A stretch of 64,000 nucleotides of DNA from an uncultured Pseudomonadales bacterium. Its GTDB lineage: Bacteria; Pseudomonadota; Gammaproteobacteria; Pseudomonadales; Azotimanducaceae. The position numbers were made by a program, and so were the translations under genes. Location: positions 2,907,617-2,971,616 of the forward strand of contig OX638346.1 in the NCBI GenBank assembly GCA_951813515.1. The letters run 5' to 3'. This document shows positions 41,983 through 51,384 of the stretch, one piece after another. How positions within the stretch are numbered: the first letter of the stretch is position 1; each line of letters starts with the position of its first letter. The notes beneath the pieces were generated by a model. The model saw nothing but the letters and a program-made list of their open reading frames with translations, did not search any database and had not been told where the DNA came from.

Positions 41983-42963
41983 CTAATCGCTTTCCGCCGC
42001 AGGAAGCCCGTCAGGCAAGGACTCCAAGCGTGCCAGCAATGCGTCCGGGGCCTCCACTGGCTCGATGCGCACCAGGATTCCCAGCCAGGGATGGTCGAGA
42101 TAGTGAAGCTCGCCCGGACGCATGCGGCGGGACTCCGACAACAGCACGTACCGGGCGTCGTCGACTATTGAACTGCGGGCATCCCCAGCCGCGTCGGCAA
42201 CGTCTCCGAGCGCAACTGCCGCCTGCCTGTCTGGTGCATTCCACAACCAAACCTCCGTCGCAAAATGAAGGAACCGGCCCAGGGTGACGCTGACGGAGCC
42301 TTCCAGTTCGAATGTGGCATCGCGCTTGGGGGCGCCGAGCTGGATCAGAAGGGGCGCTGCGCTGTCACGAGGGGGCACTGTCTGCAACCATTTCCCGTGG
42401 TGAAGGATCTCGTAGTCGCCGGAGCGCCGCATGCGGACCGCGGTTGTTCGCAGGGAGAGGTCTTCGTACTGCCATTGCCAGCCCTCGCGCATCAGTTCGC
42501 GCTCGAATTCCTCCAGGGCCCAGCGCGCACGCTGCTCCGGCGAGGGGGCGGGCGGTCCCATGGGGATTGGCGGGATGCTCACTTGTGGCGGCTGATCATG
42601 GGCTTCGTCTTCCTGTTCTTCCACGATTTTGGGCTCAGGTATCAACTCCACATCGTCTTCCATCCATGGCGCCGGGATCGGCGCGATGCAGTCGAACTGT
42701 TGCAGCCGGGGAAAGTCGAGGGGTTCAGGCGGCCTGGAGGCGATACGCTCAAGGTATTCCGGCGGCGCCGGCTCCAGCGCTGCCTGCGCCAATCGGTGAT
42801 GTGGCGTTCCCTGCCGTGTGAAGTCCTCGTCGCCCGGTGGCACCGCGTGGCGGAAGAACAGGGTTTCGACGAAGTACCAGTCGCGCTCGAGGTATTCCTC
42901 GATGTCTGCCAGCGCGCCGGATGCGAACGCCAGTGCAAGGAGGTGGGCGACGGCTCGACTCAT
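41983..42963 (-). CDS. csiV: CsiV-family cell-division-related periplasmic protein
   Basis: 326 residues. A signal peptide (residues 1-19, ending ASGALA), then the family opening YLERDWYFVETLFFRHAV, a proline- and glutamate-rich linker (about 100-135), and C-terminal motifs MRRSGDYEILHHGKWLQTVPP and MRPGELHYLDHPWLGILVRIEPV. CsiV (DUF2803) of Vibrio cholerae was linked to septum integrity and to LpoA. The start overlaps the end of mfd by four bases (ATGA); mfd beside a csiV-like gene is also known in Pseudomonas. The linker is longer than I expect for the family. Confidence 0.8.
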   Translation of the reverse strand: MSRAVAHLLALAFASGALADIEEYLERDWYFVETLFFRHAVPPGDEDFTRQGTPHHRLAQAALEPAPPEYLERIASRPPEPLDFPRLQQFDCIAPIPAPWMEDDVELIPEPKIVEEQEDEAHDQPPQVSIPPIPMGPPAPSPEQRARWALEEFERELMREGWQWQYEDLSLRTTAVRMRRSGDYEILHHGKWLQTVPPRDSAAPLLIQLGAPKRDATFELEGSVSVTLGRFLHFATEVWLWNAPDRQAAVALGDVADAAGDARSSIVDDARYVLLSESRRMRPGELHYLDHPWLGILVRIEPVEAPDALLARLESLPDGLPAAESD

Positions 42964-45900
42964 CCGGTGGCCGCGATCCTGGAATCTTCTTCGGGGGCGA
43001 TCCGTTCGAGCAGACGCTCGACGAATGCGAATCGCGCCTCCGGGTGGCCGAGTTCCGCGGTGAATGACAGCCGGGTCGCGTCCCGCAGCCGATATGTCCC
43101 GGGTTCGTTCTGGATCAGGCGGACGACCCGGCCGGGATCAACCCGGGTGCTGGTGCTGAACACAAGGCGACCGGCGAGGGGTCCGACATCGATCCGGTCG
43201 ACGCCCAGGTGCTCGCTTGCGAGTTTCAGTTCGGTGGTGCGGAACAGGTTTTGGGCCGCCAGGGGCAGCGGACCGAATCGGTCGAACATCTCGGCCTTGA
43301 GATCGCCCAGGGCATCGGCGCTGTCCGCGCCGGCGATGCGCTTGTACAGGATCAGGCGCATGTGGACATCCGGCAGATAGTCGTCCGGGATCAAGGTGGG
43401 TACGTGGAGATTCACCTCGAGATTCTTGGGCATTGGCTGGTCGATGTTGGGCGCGGCGTGCCCGGCGCGAATCGCCGCCACGGCCCGTTCGAGTAGTTCC
43501 ATGTAAAGCGAGAAGCCGATGCTCTCGATCTGTCCGGACTGGTCCTCCCCCAGGAGTTCCCCGGCGCCCCGGATTTCGAGGTCGTGCGTCGCGAGCGTGA
43601 ATCCGACGCCGAGTTCGCCGGCGGCGACAATGGCTTCCAGGCGCTTGCGCGCGTCCGGCGTGATCGCTCGCGGATCGGGCGTCAGCAGGTAGGCGTACGC
43701 CTGGCGGTGGGAACGCCCGACCCGGCCGCGCAACTGGTGAAGTTGCGCCAGGCCCAGCCGATCGGCGCGATCGACGATGATCGTGTTGGCGTTCGGGATA
43801 TCGATCCCGTTCTCGATGATCGTGGTGCAGACGAGCAGGTTGCAGCGGCGATGGTAGAAGTCCGCCATGACCTGTTCCAGCGCGCGTTTTGGCATCTTGC
43901 CGTGGCCGACGCCGATACGGGCGTTGGGCGCGAGTTCGGCGACGTGCTCGGCGGCGCGGGCAATGGTCTCGACGCGGTTGTGCAGGTAGAAGACCTGGCC
44001 GCCGCGGGCGAGTTCGCGGTCGATGGCCTCGCGCAGGATATGGTCGCGCTGCGGCATGACGAAGGTCTTGATGGACAACCGCCTGGCTGGCGGCGTGGCG
44101 ATGATCGACAGTTCGCGCATGCCGCTGATCGCCATGTTCAGCGTCCTTGGTATCGGGGTGGCGGTGAGCGCAAGGACATCGACCTCGGCCCGCAGTTCCC
44201 GCAGACGTTCTTTCTGGCGCACGCCGAATCGGTGTTCCTCGTCGATGACGACCAGTCCCAGGTTGGCGAACTCGATCCCGGCGGCGAGCAGCCGGTGCGT
44301 GCCTATGGCGATATCGGCAGCGCCGCGCGAGAGCCGTCGCCGCACATCCTGCGCTTCGCTGTCCGTGCGCAGGCGTGACATGACTTCGATTTCGACTGGC
44401 CAGTCGGCGAAACGATCCCGAAACGTCTCGTAGTGCTGCTGGGCAAGCAAGGTCGTTGGAGCGAGGATGGCAACCTGCTTGCCGGACTGGACGGCAATGA
44501 ACGCCGCGCGCATGGCGACTTCGGTCTTGCCGAACCCGACATCGCCGCAGATGAGGCGATCGGTGGGCTTTTCCGACTGAAGATCCGCCAGCACAGCATC
44601 GATGGCGCCTTGCTGGTCGGTCGTCGTTTCGAACGGAAACTGTTCGCAGAAGCGGGCGTAGTCGTCGTCCGGAGCGCTGAAGACGGTGCCGGCCCGCGCT
44701 TCTCGCCGCGCGTAGATGTCCAGAAGCTCGGCGGCCACATCGTAGACTTTCTTGGCCGCCCGCCGCTTTGCCTTGTCCCACTGATCGGAGCCGAGGCGGT
44801 GCAATGGCGCGTGATCCGCGTCCGCGCCGGCATACCGTGAGATCAGGTGCAGCGAAGTGACGGGCACGTAGAGGCGGGCGTCTTCTGCGTAGTCGACGGC
44901 CAGGAACTCCTGCGCATAACCATCGATCTCGAGGGTCATCAAGCCCCGATACCGGCCGACGCCGTGATCGGCGTGGACCACGGGAGCGCCGATCGAGAGT
45001 TCCGTCAGGTTGCGGATGACGAGTTCCGCATCGACGCTTCGGGTGGCGCTGGATACGGGCCCGTCGGCGCGGTGGCCGAAGATCTCCGTTTCGGTTATCA
45101 GCGCCAGCTCCGGCAAACGCATGCCGCGGTCGATGTCGGCGACCGTGAGCGCAAGCGGCGCGCCGCTGCCGACGAACGCCTGAAAGTCTTCGACATCCTG
45201 GACGTGTATCCGGGCGCGACCGAGAAATTCCGCGAGATGCTGCCGGCGCCCGGGCGTTTCAGCCGTCAACAGCACGGGACACTCCGCCGTGTCGATGAAC
45301 GCCCGCAGCTTGCCTGCTTCGTCGCGCCCGCGCTGGCTCGAGAGCACGTCCGGAAGGGGGCTGCCGCCGAATCCGATGCCATGGCGGCGGCGTTCGCCCC
45401 TCGGGTCAACTCTGAGCTTCGGGTAGGGCGCAAGCGCCGCCAGCAGATTTTCTGCGGAGAGGTATAGCTGCCCCGGTTCAGGCAGCGGTCGCTCGATATC
45501 GTGGCGGAGCGATTCGTAGCGGCTGTGCACTCCGGTCGCGAACCGTTCGCCGCTCTCGAGACAGCCGTCGTCCAGCACCACTGCCGTTCGCTCCGGCAGG
45601 TAGTCGAACAGTGTCGCCGTTTCATCGAAGAAGAAAGGCAGGTAGCACTCCACGCCGGGATGCGCGATGCCATCGCTCACATCCTGGTACACCTGGCAGC
45701 GGCGCACGTCGACGTCGAAGGTGTGATGCCAGCGCTCGCGAAAGCGGCCGATGCCCGCGGCGTCCAGGGGAATCTCTTTTGCGGGCAGGATCCTCACGGC
45801 GTCTATGCGTTCGATGGTGCGCTGCGTATCGGGATCGAACGTCCTCAAGCTGTCGATCCGTTCGTCGTCGAGGTCGATCCTGAGCGGGTGTTCGGAACCC

Positions 45901-46421
45901 ATGGGAAAGATGTCCATCAACGAACCACGCACGGCGTACTCGCCGCGTTCGGCTACCGTGCCGACGCTGCGATATCCCGCCCGCTGCAATCGCGTCCGCT
46001 GCATCTCGATGGAGAAGAGGCCGCCCGTTTCGAGCACCAGCGATTGCGCCTCGACGAAAGCCGTCGGCGGCAGTCGCTGCATCAGCGTCTGCACCGGCGC
46101 CACCAGCACGCCGCGTTCTCTTCGGGGCAGGGCATGGAGCGTCGCGAGCCGTTCGGAGATGATGTCCTGGTGCGGCGAAAAGTTGTCGTACGGCAGTGTT
46201 TCCCAGTCGGGGAACGCGAGCGGTTCGGTCGCTCCCGCCGCAAAAAAACCGATTTCCCGGCGGACGCGCTCGGCATCCTCGGTGTCGCGTGCAACGTACA
46301 GGACGAAGTAGTCGGTTTGGGCGACGAGTCGCGCGGCAACCAGGCTCGGACCGCTGCCGAACAGGGACTGCCAGTTGCGTGCCGCACGCGGCGGGGGAAG
46401 GTCGATGTGCGCCGGGTCCAT
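42960..46421 (-). CDS. mfd: Transcription-repair coupling factor
   Basis: 1153 residues, the usual Mfd length. The N-terminal UvrB-homology region (ETLPYDNFSPHQDIISERLATL, VGTVAERGEYAVRGSLMDIFP), the RNA-polymerase-binding CarD-like domain (VVHADHGVGRYRGLMTLEIDG) and the ATP-driven translocase are all present: Walker A GDVGFGKTEVAMRAAF (about 627), DEEHRFG, ALTATPIPRTLNMA, and the RAD motif VGRSHRQAYAYLL. The C-terminal TRCF domain follows (PTLIPDDYLPDVHMRLILYKRI). It removes stalled RNA polymerase and recruits UvrA. It is translated before csiV with an ATGA overlap. Confidence 0.96.
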   Translation of the reverse strand: MDPAHIDLPPPRAARNWQSLFGSGPSLVAARLVAQTDYFVLYVARDTEDAERVRREIGFFAAGATEPLAFPDWETLPYDNFSPHQDIISERLATLHALPRRERGVLVAPVQTLMQRLPPTAFVEAQSLVLETGGLFSIEMQRTRLQRAGYRSVGTVAERGEYAVRGSLMDIFPMGSEHPLRIDLDDERIDSLRTFDPDTQRTIERIDAVRILPAKEIPLDAAGIGRFRERWHHTFDVDVRRCQVYQDVSDGIAHPGVECYLPFFFDETATLFDYLPERTAVVLDDGCLESGERFATGVHSRYESLRHDIERPLPEPGQLYLSAENLLAALAPYPKLRVDPRGERRRHGIGFGGSPLPDVLSSQRGRDEAGKLRAFIDTAECPVLLTAETPGRRQHLAEFLGRARIHVQDVEDFQAFVGSGAPLALTVADIDRGMRLPELALITETEIFGHRADGPVSSATRSVDAELVIRNLTELSIGAPVVHADHGVGRYRGLMTLEIDGYAQEFLAVDYAEDARLYVPVTSLHLISRYAGADADHAPLHRLGSDQWDKAKRRAAKKVYDVAAELLDIYARREARAGTVFSAPDDDYARFCEQFPFETTTDQQGAIDAVLADLQSEKPTDRLICGDVGFGKTEVAMRAAFIAVQSGKQVAILAPTTLLAQQHYETFRDRFADWPVEIEVMSRLRTDSEAQDVRRRLSRGAADIAIGTHRLLAAGIEFANLGLVVIDEEHRFGVRQKERLRELRAEVDVLALTATPIPRTLNMAISGMRELSIIATPPARRLSIKTFVMPQRDHILREAIDRELARGGQVFYLHNRVETIARAAEHVAELAPNARIGVGHGKMPKRALEQVMADFYHRRCNLLVCTTIIENGIDIPNANTIIVDRADRLGLAQLHQLRGRVGRSHRQAYAYLLTPDPRAITPDARKRLEAIVAAGELGVGFTLATHDLEIRGAGELLGEDQSGQIESIGFSLYMELLERAVAAIRAGHAAPNIDQPMPKNLEVNLHVPTLIPDDYLPDVHMRLILYKRIAGADSADALGDLKAEMFDRFGPLPLAAQNLFRTTELKLASEHLGVDRIDVGPLAGRLVFSTSTRVDPGRVVRLIQNEPGTYRLRDATRLSFTAELGHPEARFAFVERLLERIAPEEDSRIAATG

Positions 46422-46641
46422 CGGGAGACTAGAGGGAGGTCAAACAAACTATTCTAGCTGCTACGGGCCGTATCCCAAACCGGGAGTTGGGGGCTTAAGC
46501 GTTGCTGGGGTCTCCGCAGCGGCCGCTGGCGGCACACCGTCTGGAAGCGATCCCTGCGAAAAGTTAGAATAGCCAACCTTCCCGCTTGGGAATTTCCGGA
46601 ACATATCGGGCGCTCACGGCTCGCTGGGTCCAAACTTCGAA

Positions 46642-48429
46642 ATGAAAGTCACCGATATCGGGAATCCGGACTACTTCCACAAAGTGGTCGACTGCCAATG
46701 GGGATGCCCGTCGCATACCCCGGTGCCGGAATACATCCGCCTGATCGCCCAGGAGCGCTACACCGAGGCGTTCATGGTCAACTGGGAGTCCAACGTATTC
46801 CCGGGCATCCTGGGACGCACCTGCGACCGTCCGTGCGAGCCTGTGTGCCGTCGGGTGCGAACCGAAGAGAAACCGGTCGCGATCTGCCGGCTGAAGCGCG
46901 TCGCCGCAGACAACAAGGGCGACATTGGCCCCTACCTGCCGCCGGTGCCAAAGAAGAAAAACGGCAAGCGCATCGCACTGCTGGGCGCCGGTCCCGCGTC
47001 GCTCGCCGTGGCGCGCGACCTGCTGCCTCTGGGATACGAAATCGACATGTTCGATCGCGACCCCGCCGGGGGCGGCATGATGCGCAGCCAGATTCCCGCA
47101 TTCCGCCTGCCCGCGGAGGTGCTCGAGGAAGAGGTCGACCTGATCCTGGACATGGGCGTCAACACCCATTTCAACTACGAGATCACGAGCATGAAGGAAA
47201 TGCTCGACATGGAATACGACGCCTACTTCGTCGGCACCGGTGCGCCGCGCGGCCGCGATCTCGACCTGCCCGGGCGCCTCGAGTCCGACGCACACATATC
47301 CATCGGCATCGATTGGCTGTCGAGCGTGGCGTTCGGCCACATCGATTCGATCTCCGGCAAGGTGATCGTCATGGGCGGCGGCAACACGGCGATGGACTGC
47401 TGCCGCACGTCGAAGCGCATCGGGGCCGAGGCGGTCACGGTGGTCGTGCGCTCGGCGTTCGATGTCATGAAGGCCTCCGACTGGGAAAAGGAAGAGGCCA
47501 TGGACGAGAACATTCCCATCGTCAACAACCGGCCGCCGAAGGAGTTCGTGCACGACAACGGCAAGCTGAAGGGCATCGTGTTCGAGTGCGTCAAACCGGT
47601 GGCCGACGAGGACAGCGGGCGGCTGAACTACGTGCCGACCGGCGAACCGGACGTCTACATGGAATGCGACCATGTCCTGATGGCCATCGGGCAGGAGAAT
47701 CACTGTCCGTGGATCGAAAGGGACATCGGCATCGAGTTCGACAAGTGGGACTGCCCGGTGCTGGACGAGGTCACGTTCCAGACCACGCACCCGAAGATTT
47801 TCTTCGGCGGCGACTCGGCGTTCGGGCCCGAGAACATCATCTGGGCTTCGGCCCATGCCCATCAGGCCGCCATTTCCATCCACCTGCTGTGCCAGGGACA
47901 GGATCTGCGGCGGGATCGTCCCCCTCAGGGGGTCAATCTCATCAGCCAGAAAATGGGTGTCCACGAGTGGAGCTACGACAGCGAGCACGATCCGGCGAAA
48001 CGTTTCATCGTCCCCCACGCGAACCTGGACAAGGCACTGCAGAACATCAAGGTCGAGGTGGAACTGGGCTTTGACCGTGCGCTGGGCCTGAAGGAAGCGC
48101 AGCGCTGCCTGAACTGCGATGTGCAGACCGTGTTTGTCGACAGCCTGTGCATCGAATGCGATGCGTGCGTGGACATCTGTCCCATGGACTGCATCACGTT
48201 CACCGAGAACGGCGAGGAAGAGGACTTGCGGGGCCGCCTCACTGCCCCGGCCGAGAATGTCGAGCAGGACCTCTACGTGTCCGGCAAACTGGGCACGGGC
48301 CGCGTGATGGTGAAGGACGAGGACGTCTGCCTGCACTGCGGATTGTGCGCGGAGCGCTGCCCCACCGCGGCGTGGGACATGCAGAAGTCGGTGATCCACG
48401 TACCCCAGCTTGGCACGTACCCCGAATGA
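46642..48429 (+). CDS. FAD-dependent NAD(P)H oxidoreductase subunit with iron-sulphur domains (KorC/GltD-like)
   Basis: 595 residues. The N-terminal Fer4_20-type cysteines (DCQWGCPSH, TCDRPCEPVCRR) precede two Rossmann folds: FAD site RIALLGAGPASLAVARDLL (about 113) and NAD(P)H site VIVMGGGNTAMDCCR (about 245). The C-terminus has two 4Fe-4S clusters (CIECDACVDICPMDC; CLHCGLCAERCP). This is the GltD-type electron-transfer subunit. It overlaps the KorA-like gene in ATGA. In Azoarcus evansii a three-subunit 2-oxoglutarate:NADP oxidoreductase includes such a subunit, so the same arrangement is likely: electrons from 2-oxoacid oxidation are passed to NAD(P). Start context is weak. Confidence 0.85.
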   Translation: MKVTDIGNPDYFHKVVDCQWGCPSHTPVPEYIRLIAQERYTEAFMVNWESNVFPGILGRTCDRPCEPVCRRVRTEEKPVAICRLKRVAADNKGDIGPYLPPVPKKKNGKRIALLGAGPASLAVARDLLPLGYEIDMFDRDPAGGGMMRSQIPAFRLPAEVLEEEVDLILDMGVNTHFNYEITSMKEMLDMEYDAYFVGTGAPRGRDLDLPGRLESDAHISIGIDWLSSVAFGHIDSISGKVIVMGGGNTAMDCCRTSKRIGAEAVTVVVRSAFDVMKASDWEKEEAMDENIPIVNNRPPKEFVHDNGKLKGIVFECVKPVADEDSGRLNYVPTGEPDVYMECDHVLMAIGQENHCPWIERDIGIEFDKWDCPVLDEVTFQTTHPKIFFGGDSAFGPENIIWASAHAHQAAISIHLLCQGQDLRRDRPPQGVNLISQKMGVHEWSYDSEHDPAKRFIVPHANLDKALQNIKVEVELGFDRALGLKEAQRCLNCDVQTVFVDSLCIECDACVDICPMDCITFTENGEEEDLRGRLTAPAENVEQDLYVSGKLGTGRVMVKDEDVCLHCGLCAERCPTAAWDMQKSVIHVPQLGTYPE

Positions 48430-50285
48430 CTACCTACAACGACTTCGTCATCCGTTTCGCCAACGTCAACGGCTCCGGTTCGGCCAGCGCCAACGGCATG
48501 TTCGCGAAAGCGCTCTTCCGCATGGGCGTACCGATCTCCACGCACAACATTTTCCCTTCGAACATTGAAGGTCTGCCGACGTGGTTCGAGGTTCGCGCAT
48601 CCGCAGCGGGCTATCACGGTCGTCGCGAAGGCGTCGACCTGATGGTCGCCATGAACGCCGAGACCTACGAGGAGGACGTTGCCGCCGTCGTCCCCGGGGG
48701 GTACCTGCTCTACGACAACTCGGCCGGCCTCGACCGGCGCCTCTTCCGGCGCGACGTGAACCAGATAGGTGTGCCGATCTCCAAGCTGATCGTGTCCGCC
48801 TACACGGATCCGAGGCAGCGCAAGCTGTTCAAGAACATCGTCTACGTGGGCGCCCTGTCGGCGCTGCTGAACATCGATTTCGACGTCATCACGGGCATGG
48901 TTTCGACGCAGTACCGGGGCAAGGACGAACTCATCGCCCCGAACATTCGCGCCCTCGAGATGGGCCGCGACTACGCCCGCGAGTACCTGGAGTGCCCCTT
49001 GCCCATTCAGGCTCGCCGCACCGATCTCGTCGGCGACCGGATCATGATCGACGGCAACGAAGCCGGGGCACTGGGGGCGATATACGCGGGTGCCACGATC
49101 TGCGCCTGGTATCCGATCACGCCGTCGACATCGATGGCGGAAGCGTTCGAGAATCACGCGGCGCGGCTGCGCGTCGACAAGAATACCGGCCAGCGGAAGT
49201 TCGCGGTGATTCAGGCGGAAGACGAACTGGCGGCCATCGGCATCGTCATCGGCGCCGCCTGGAACGGCGCGCGCGCGTTCACTGCGACCAGCGGCCCCGG
49301 CCTTTCGCTGATGTCCGAGTTTCTGGGACTCGCCTACTTCGCCGAGATACCGGCGGTACTGTTCGACATTCAGCGCGTCGGGCCTTCGACCGGCTTGCCG
49401 ACGCGCACGCAGCAGGGCGACTTGCTCGCGGCCGCCTATGCTTCCCACGGCGACACCCGGCATCCGCTCCTGTTCCCGTCGACGCCGGGGGAGAGCTTCG
49501 AGTTTGCGGCGGCAGCGTTCGACCTTGCCGACCGGCTGCAGACGCCGATCATCGTCCTTTCCGACCTTGAGCTTGGAATGAACGAGAACCTGTCCGACCC
49601 GCTGACCTGGGACGACCGCCGCAGGTACGACCGGGGCAAGGTGTTGAGCAGGGAAGATCTCGACGAAGTCGAAGAGTTCGGTCGCTACCTCGATGTCGAT
49701 GGAGATGGCATCGGCTATCGGACGCTGCCCGGCACGCATCCGACCAAGGGGGCGTTCTTTACGCGGGGAACGTCCCGGGACGCGTTCGCGCGCTATACCG
49801 AGTCAGCGGACGCGTACACGGAAAACATGGACCGGCTGCTCGTCAAATGGCGAACTGCGGCGACGCTGATGCCGGCGCCGGAAATCAGCGGTCGCCGGCA
49901 CCGTGTCGGAATCGCCTACTACGGCACGACCGCGGTGCCGATGGCGGAAGCGCTCGACAACCTGGTCGACGACGGCGTGCGGCTCGACACCATGCGCATT
50001 CGCGGGTTTCCGTTTTCGGACGAGGTGGCCCGGTTCATCGACGCGCACGACTTCGTGTTCCTGGTCGAACAGAACCGCGATGGGCAGATGAAGACGCTGC
50101 TCGTGAACGAAGCGGGCGTCGAACCTACCAAGATCGTTTCGGTGCTCTCCTACGGCGGCCTGTCGATCACCGCCGACACGATCCGCGAACGCGTACTCAA
50201 GCACTATGACGAGAACAACCTGGCGCGGCTGACCGAGGTGTCCGGCGCGGCGGGGGCGGATGGAAGAAGGACCTCGAGGCAATGA
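48426..50285 (+). CDS. korA: 2-oxoacid:acceptor oxidoreductase, fused gamma-alpha subunit (KorA-like)
   Basis: 619 residues. Residues 1-190 are the gamma domain (RFANVNGSGSASANGMFAKALFRMGVP), residues 200 on the alpha pyrimidine-binding domain (GNEAGALGAIYAGATICAWYPITPSTSMAE, ATSGPGLSLMSEFLGLAYFAEIPA, QRVGPSTGLPTRTQQGDLL). It forms a heteromer with the TPP-binding beta subunit encoded next. The reaction is CoA- and TPP-dependent oxidative decarboxylation of a 2-oxoacid, most likely 2-oxoglutarate to succinyl-CoA, though pyruvate or branched substrates are possible. Both neighbours overlap in ATGA, so the three proteins are made together. No ferredoxin domain is fused here; the adjacent FAD subunit supplies iron-sulphur clusters. 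Confidence 0.9.
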   Translation: MTTYNDFVIRFANVNGSGSASANGMFAKALFRMGVPISTHNIFPSNIEGLPTWFEVRASAAGYHGRREGVDLMVAMNAETYEEDVAAVVPGGYLLYDNSAGLDRRLFRRDVNQIGVPISKLIVSAYTDPRQRKLFKNIVYVGALSALLNIDFDVITGMVSTQYRGKDELIAPNIRALEMGRDYAREYLECPLPIQARRTDLVGDRIMIDGNEAGALGAIYAGATICAWYPITPSTSMAEAFENHAARLRVDKNTGQRKFAVIQAEDELAAIGIVIGAAWNGARAFTATSGPGLSLMSEFLGLAYFAEIPAVLFDIQRVGPSTGLPTRTQQGDLLAAAYASHGDTRHPLLFPSTPGESFEFAAAAFDLADRLQTPIIVLSDLELGMNENLSDPLTWDDRRRYDRGKVLSREDLDEVEEFGRYLDVDGDGIGYRTLPGTHPTKGAFFTRGTSRDAFARYTESADAYTENMDRLLVKWRTAATLMPAPEISGRRHRVGIAYYGTTAVPMAEALDNLVDDGVRLDTMRIRGFPFSDEVARFIDAHDFVFLVEQNRDGQMKTLLVNEAGVEPTKIVSVLSYGGLSITADTIRERVLKHYDENNLARLTEVSGAAGADGRRTSRQ

Positions 50286-51337
50286 CATTCGTAGCGAAAC
50301 CCGTAGTTCACCATCCCAAGCTCCCGCTGAACGAGATCGGTCTCAATCGTCGAGACTACGAGGGCCTGGTGTCCACGCTGTGCGCGGGCTGCGGCCACGA
50401 CGCGGTAAGCGCCGCCGTCATCCAGGCGTGCGCCGAGCTGTCGATCCCGCCGCACAGGTTCGCGAAACTCTCCGGCATTGGCTGTTCGTCGAAGACCCCG
50501 AACTACTTCCTGGGCAACTCCCACGGCTTCAACGCCGTCCATGGCCGGATGCCGTCGGTCGCGACGGGCGCCAACCTGGCCAACCGCGAACTCTACTGCA
50601 TCGGCATTTCCGGAGACGGCGACTCGGCCTCCATCGGGATTGGACAGTTCGCGCACATCGTTCGCCGCCGCGTCAACATGCTGTATATCGTCGACAACAA
50701 CGGCACCTACGGCCTGACCAAGGGCCAGTTTTCCGCCACCAACGACAAGGGGTCGACCAGCAAGCGCGGCGTACCGAACCTGTATGAGCCGATCGATCTC
50801 GTGTCGATGGCGCTGCAAATCGGTGCGGGATTCGTGGCGCGCAGTTTCTCCGGAGACAGGAGCCAGCTCGTGCCGCTGATCAAGGCGGGCCTGCTGCACC
50901 GGGGTTTCGCGTTCATCGACGTGATTTCGCCGTGCGTGGCGTTCAACAACCACAACGGCTCCACCAAGAGCTATGACTACACGCGCGGCAATGCCGCGAG
51001 CTTTGTCGCGGCCGATTTCGTCGCGCCGCACGAACAGATCACCGCGGACTATGCTCCGGGCGAGCACGAGATCGTGCGGCTGCCGGACGGTTCCGAACTG
51101 CACCTGCGCAAACTCGAGGAGGACTACGATCCGCACGACCGTACGCGAGCGCTGGCCCACATTCAGGAGGCGAGCCGCGACGGCGAGATCGTGACGGGGC
51201 TGTTGTATGTCGACAGCGACGGCACCGACTGCCACGAGATCCTGGACACCGTGGACACGCCGCTCAGCGTGTTGGGCGAGGCGGAGCTTTGCCCTGGCGA
51301 GGCCGCCCTGGACGGGATCAACGCGGGGTTCAGATAG
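50282..51337 (+). CDS. korB: 2-oxoacid:acceptor oxidoreductase, beta subunit (KorB-like)
   Basis: 351 residues. STLCAGCGHDAVSAAVIQA near residue 30 and FAKLSGIGCSSKTPNYFLGNSHGFNAVHGRMPSVATGA carry the conserved cysteines for a 4Fe-4S cluster. The TPP motif is GISGDGDSASIGIGQFAH followed by NMLYIVDNNGTYGLTKGQ. The protein pairs with the alpha/gamma subunit encoded upstream; together they split 2-oxoacids with CoA. FNNHNGSTKSYDYTR is a family segment. It completes the operon; a short gap and the convergent Uma2-like gene follow. Confidence 0.93.
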   Translation: MTFVAKPVVHHPKLPLNEIGLNRRDYEGLVSTLCAGCGHDAVSAAVIQACAELSIPPHRFAKLSGIGCSSKTPNYFLGNSHGFNAVHGRMPSVATGANLANRELYCIGISGDGDSASIGIGQFAHIVRRRVNMLYIVDNNGTYGLTKGQFSATNDKGSTSKRGVPNLYEPIDLVSMALQIGAGFVARSFSGDRSQLVPLIKAGLLHRGFAFIDVISPCVAFNNHNGSTKSYDYTRGNAASFVAADFVAPHEQITADYAPGEHEIVRLPDGSELHLRKLEEDYDPHDRTRALAHIQEASRDGEIVTGLLYVDSDGTDCHEILDTVDTPLSVLGEAELCPGEAALDGINAGFR

Positions 51338-51384
51338 ACGACTGGGTTGGCTGCCGCAGTGCGGCGGTTAACGTCCCCCTCGGT

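Noticed and set aside
43138..44781. 547-codon open frame on the - strand
   Set aside because: Out-of-frame shadow of mfd on the same strand; arginine-rich.
46564..48399. 611-codon open frame on the - strand
   Set aside because: Antisense to the FAD/Fe-S subunit; histidine/arginine/valine-rich without domains.
48273..49739. 488-codon open frame on the - strand
   Set aside because: Antisense to korA; no recognised domain.
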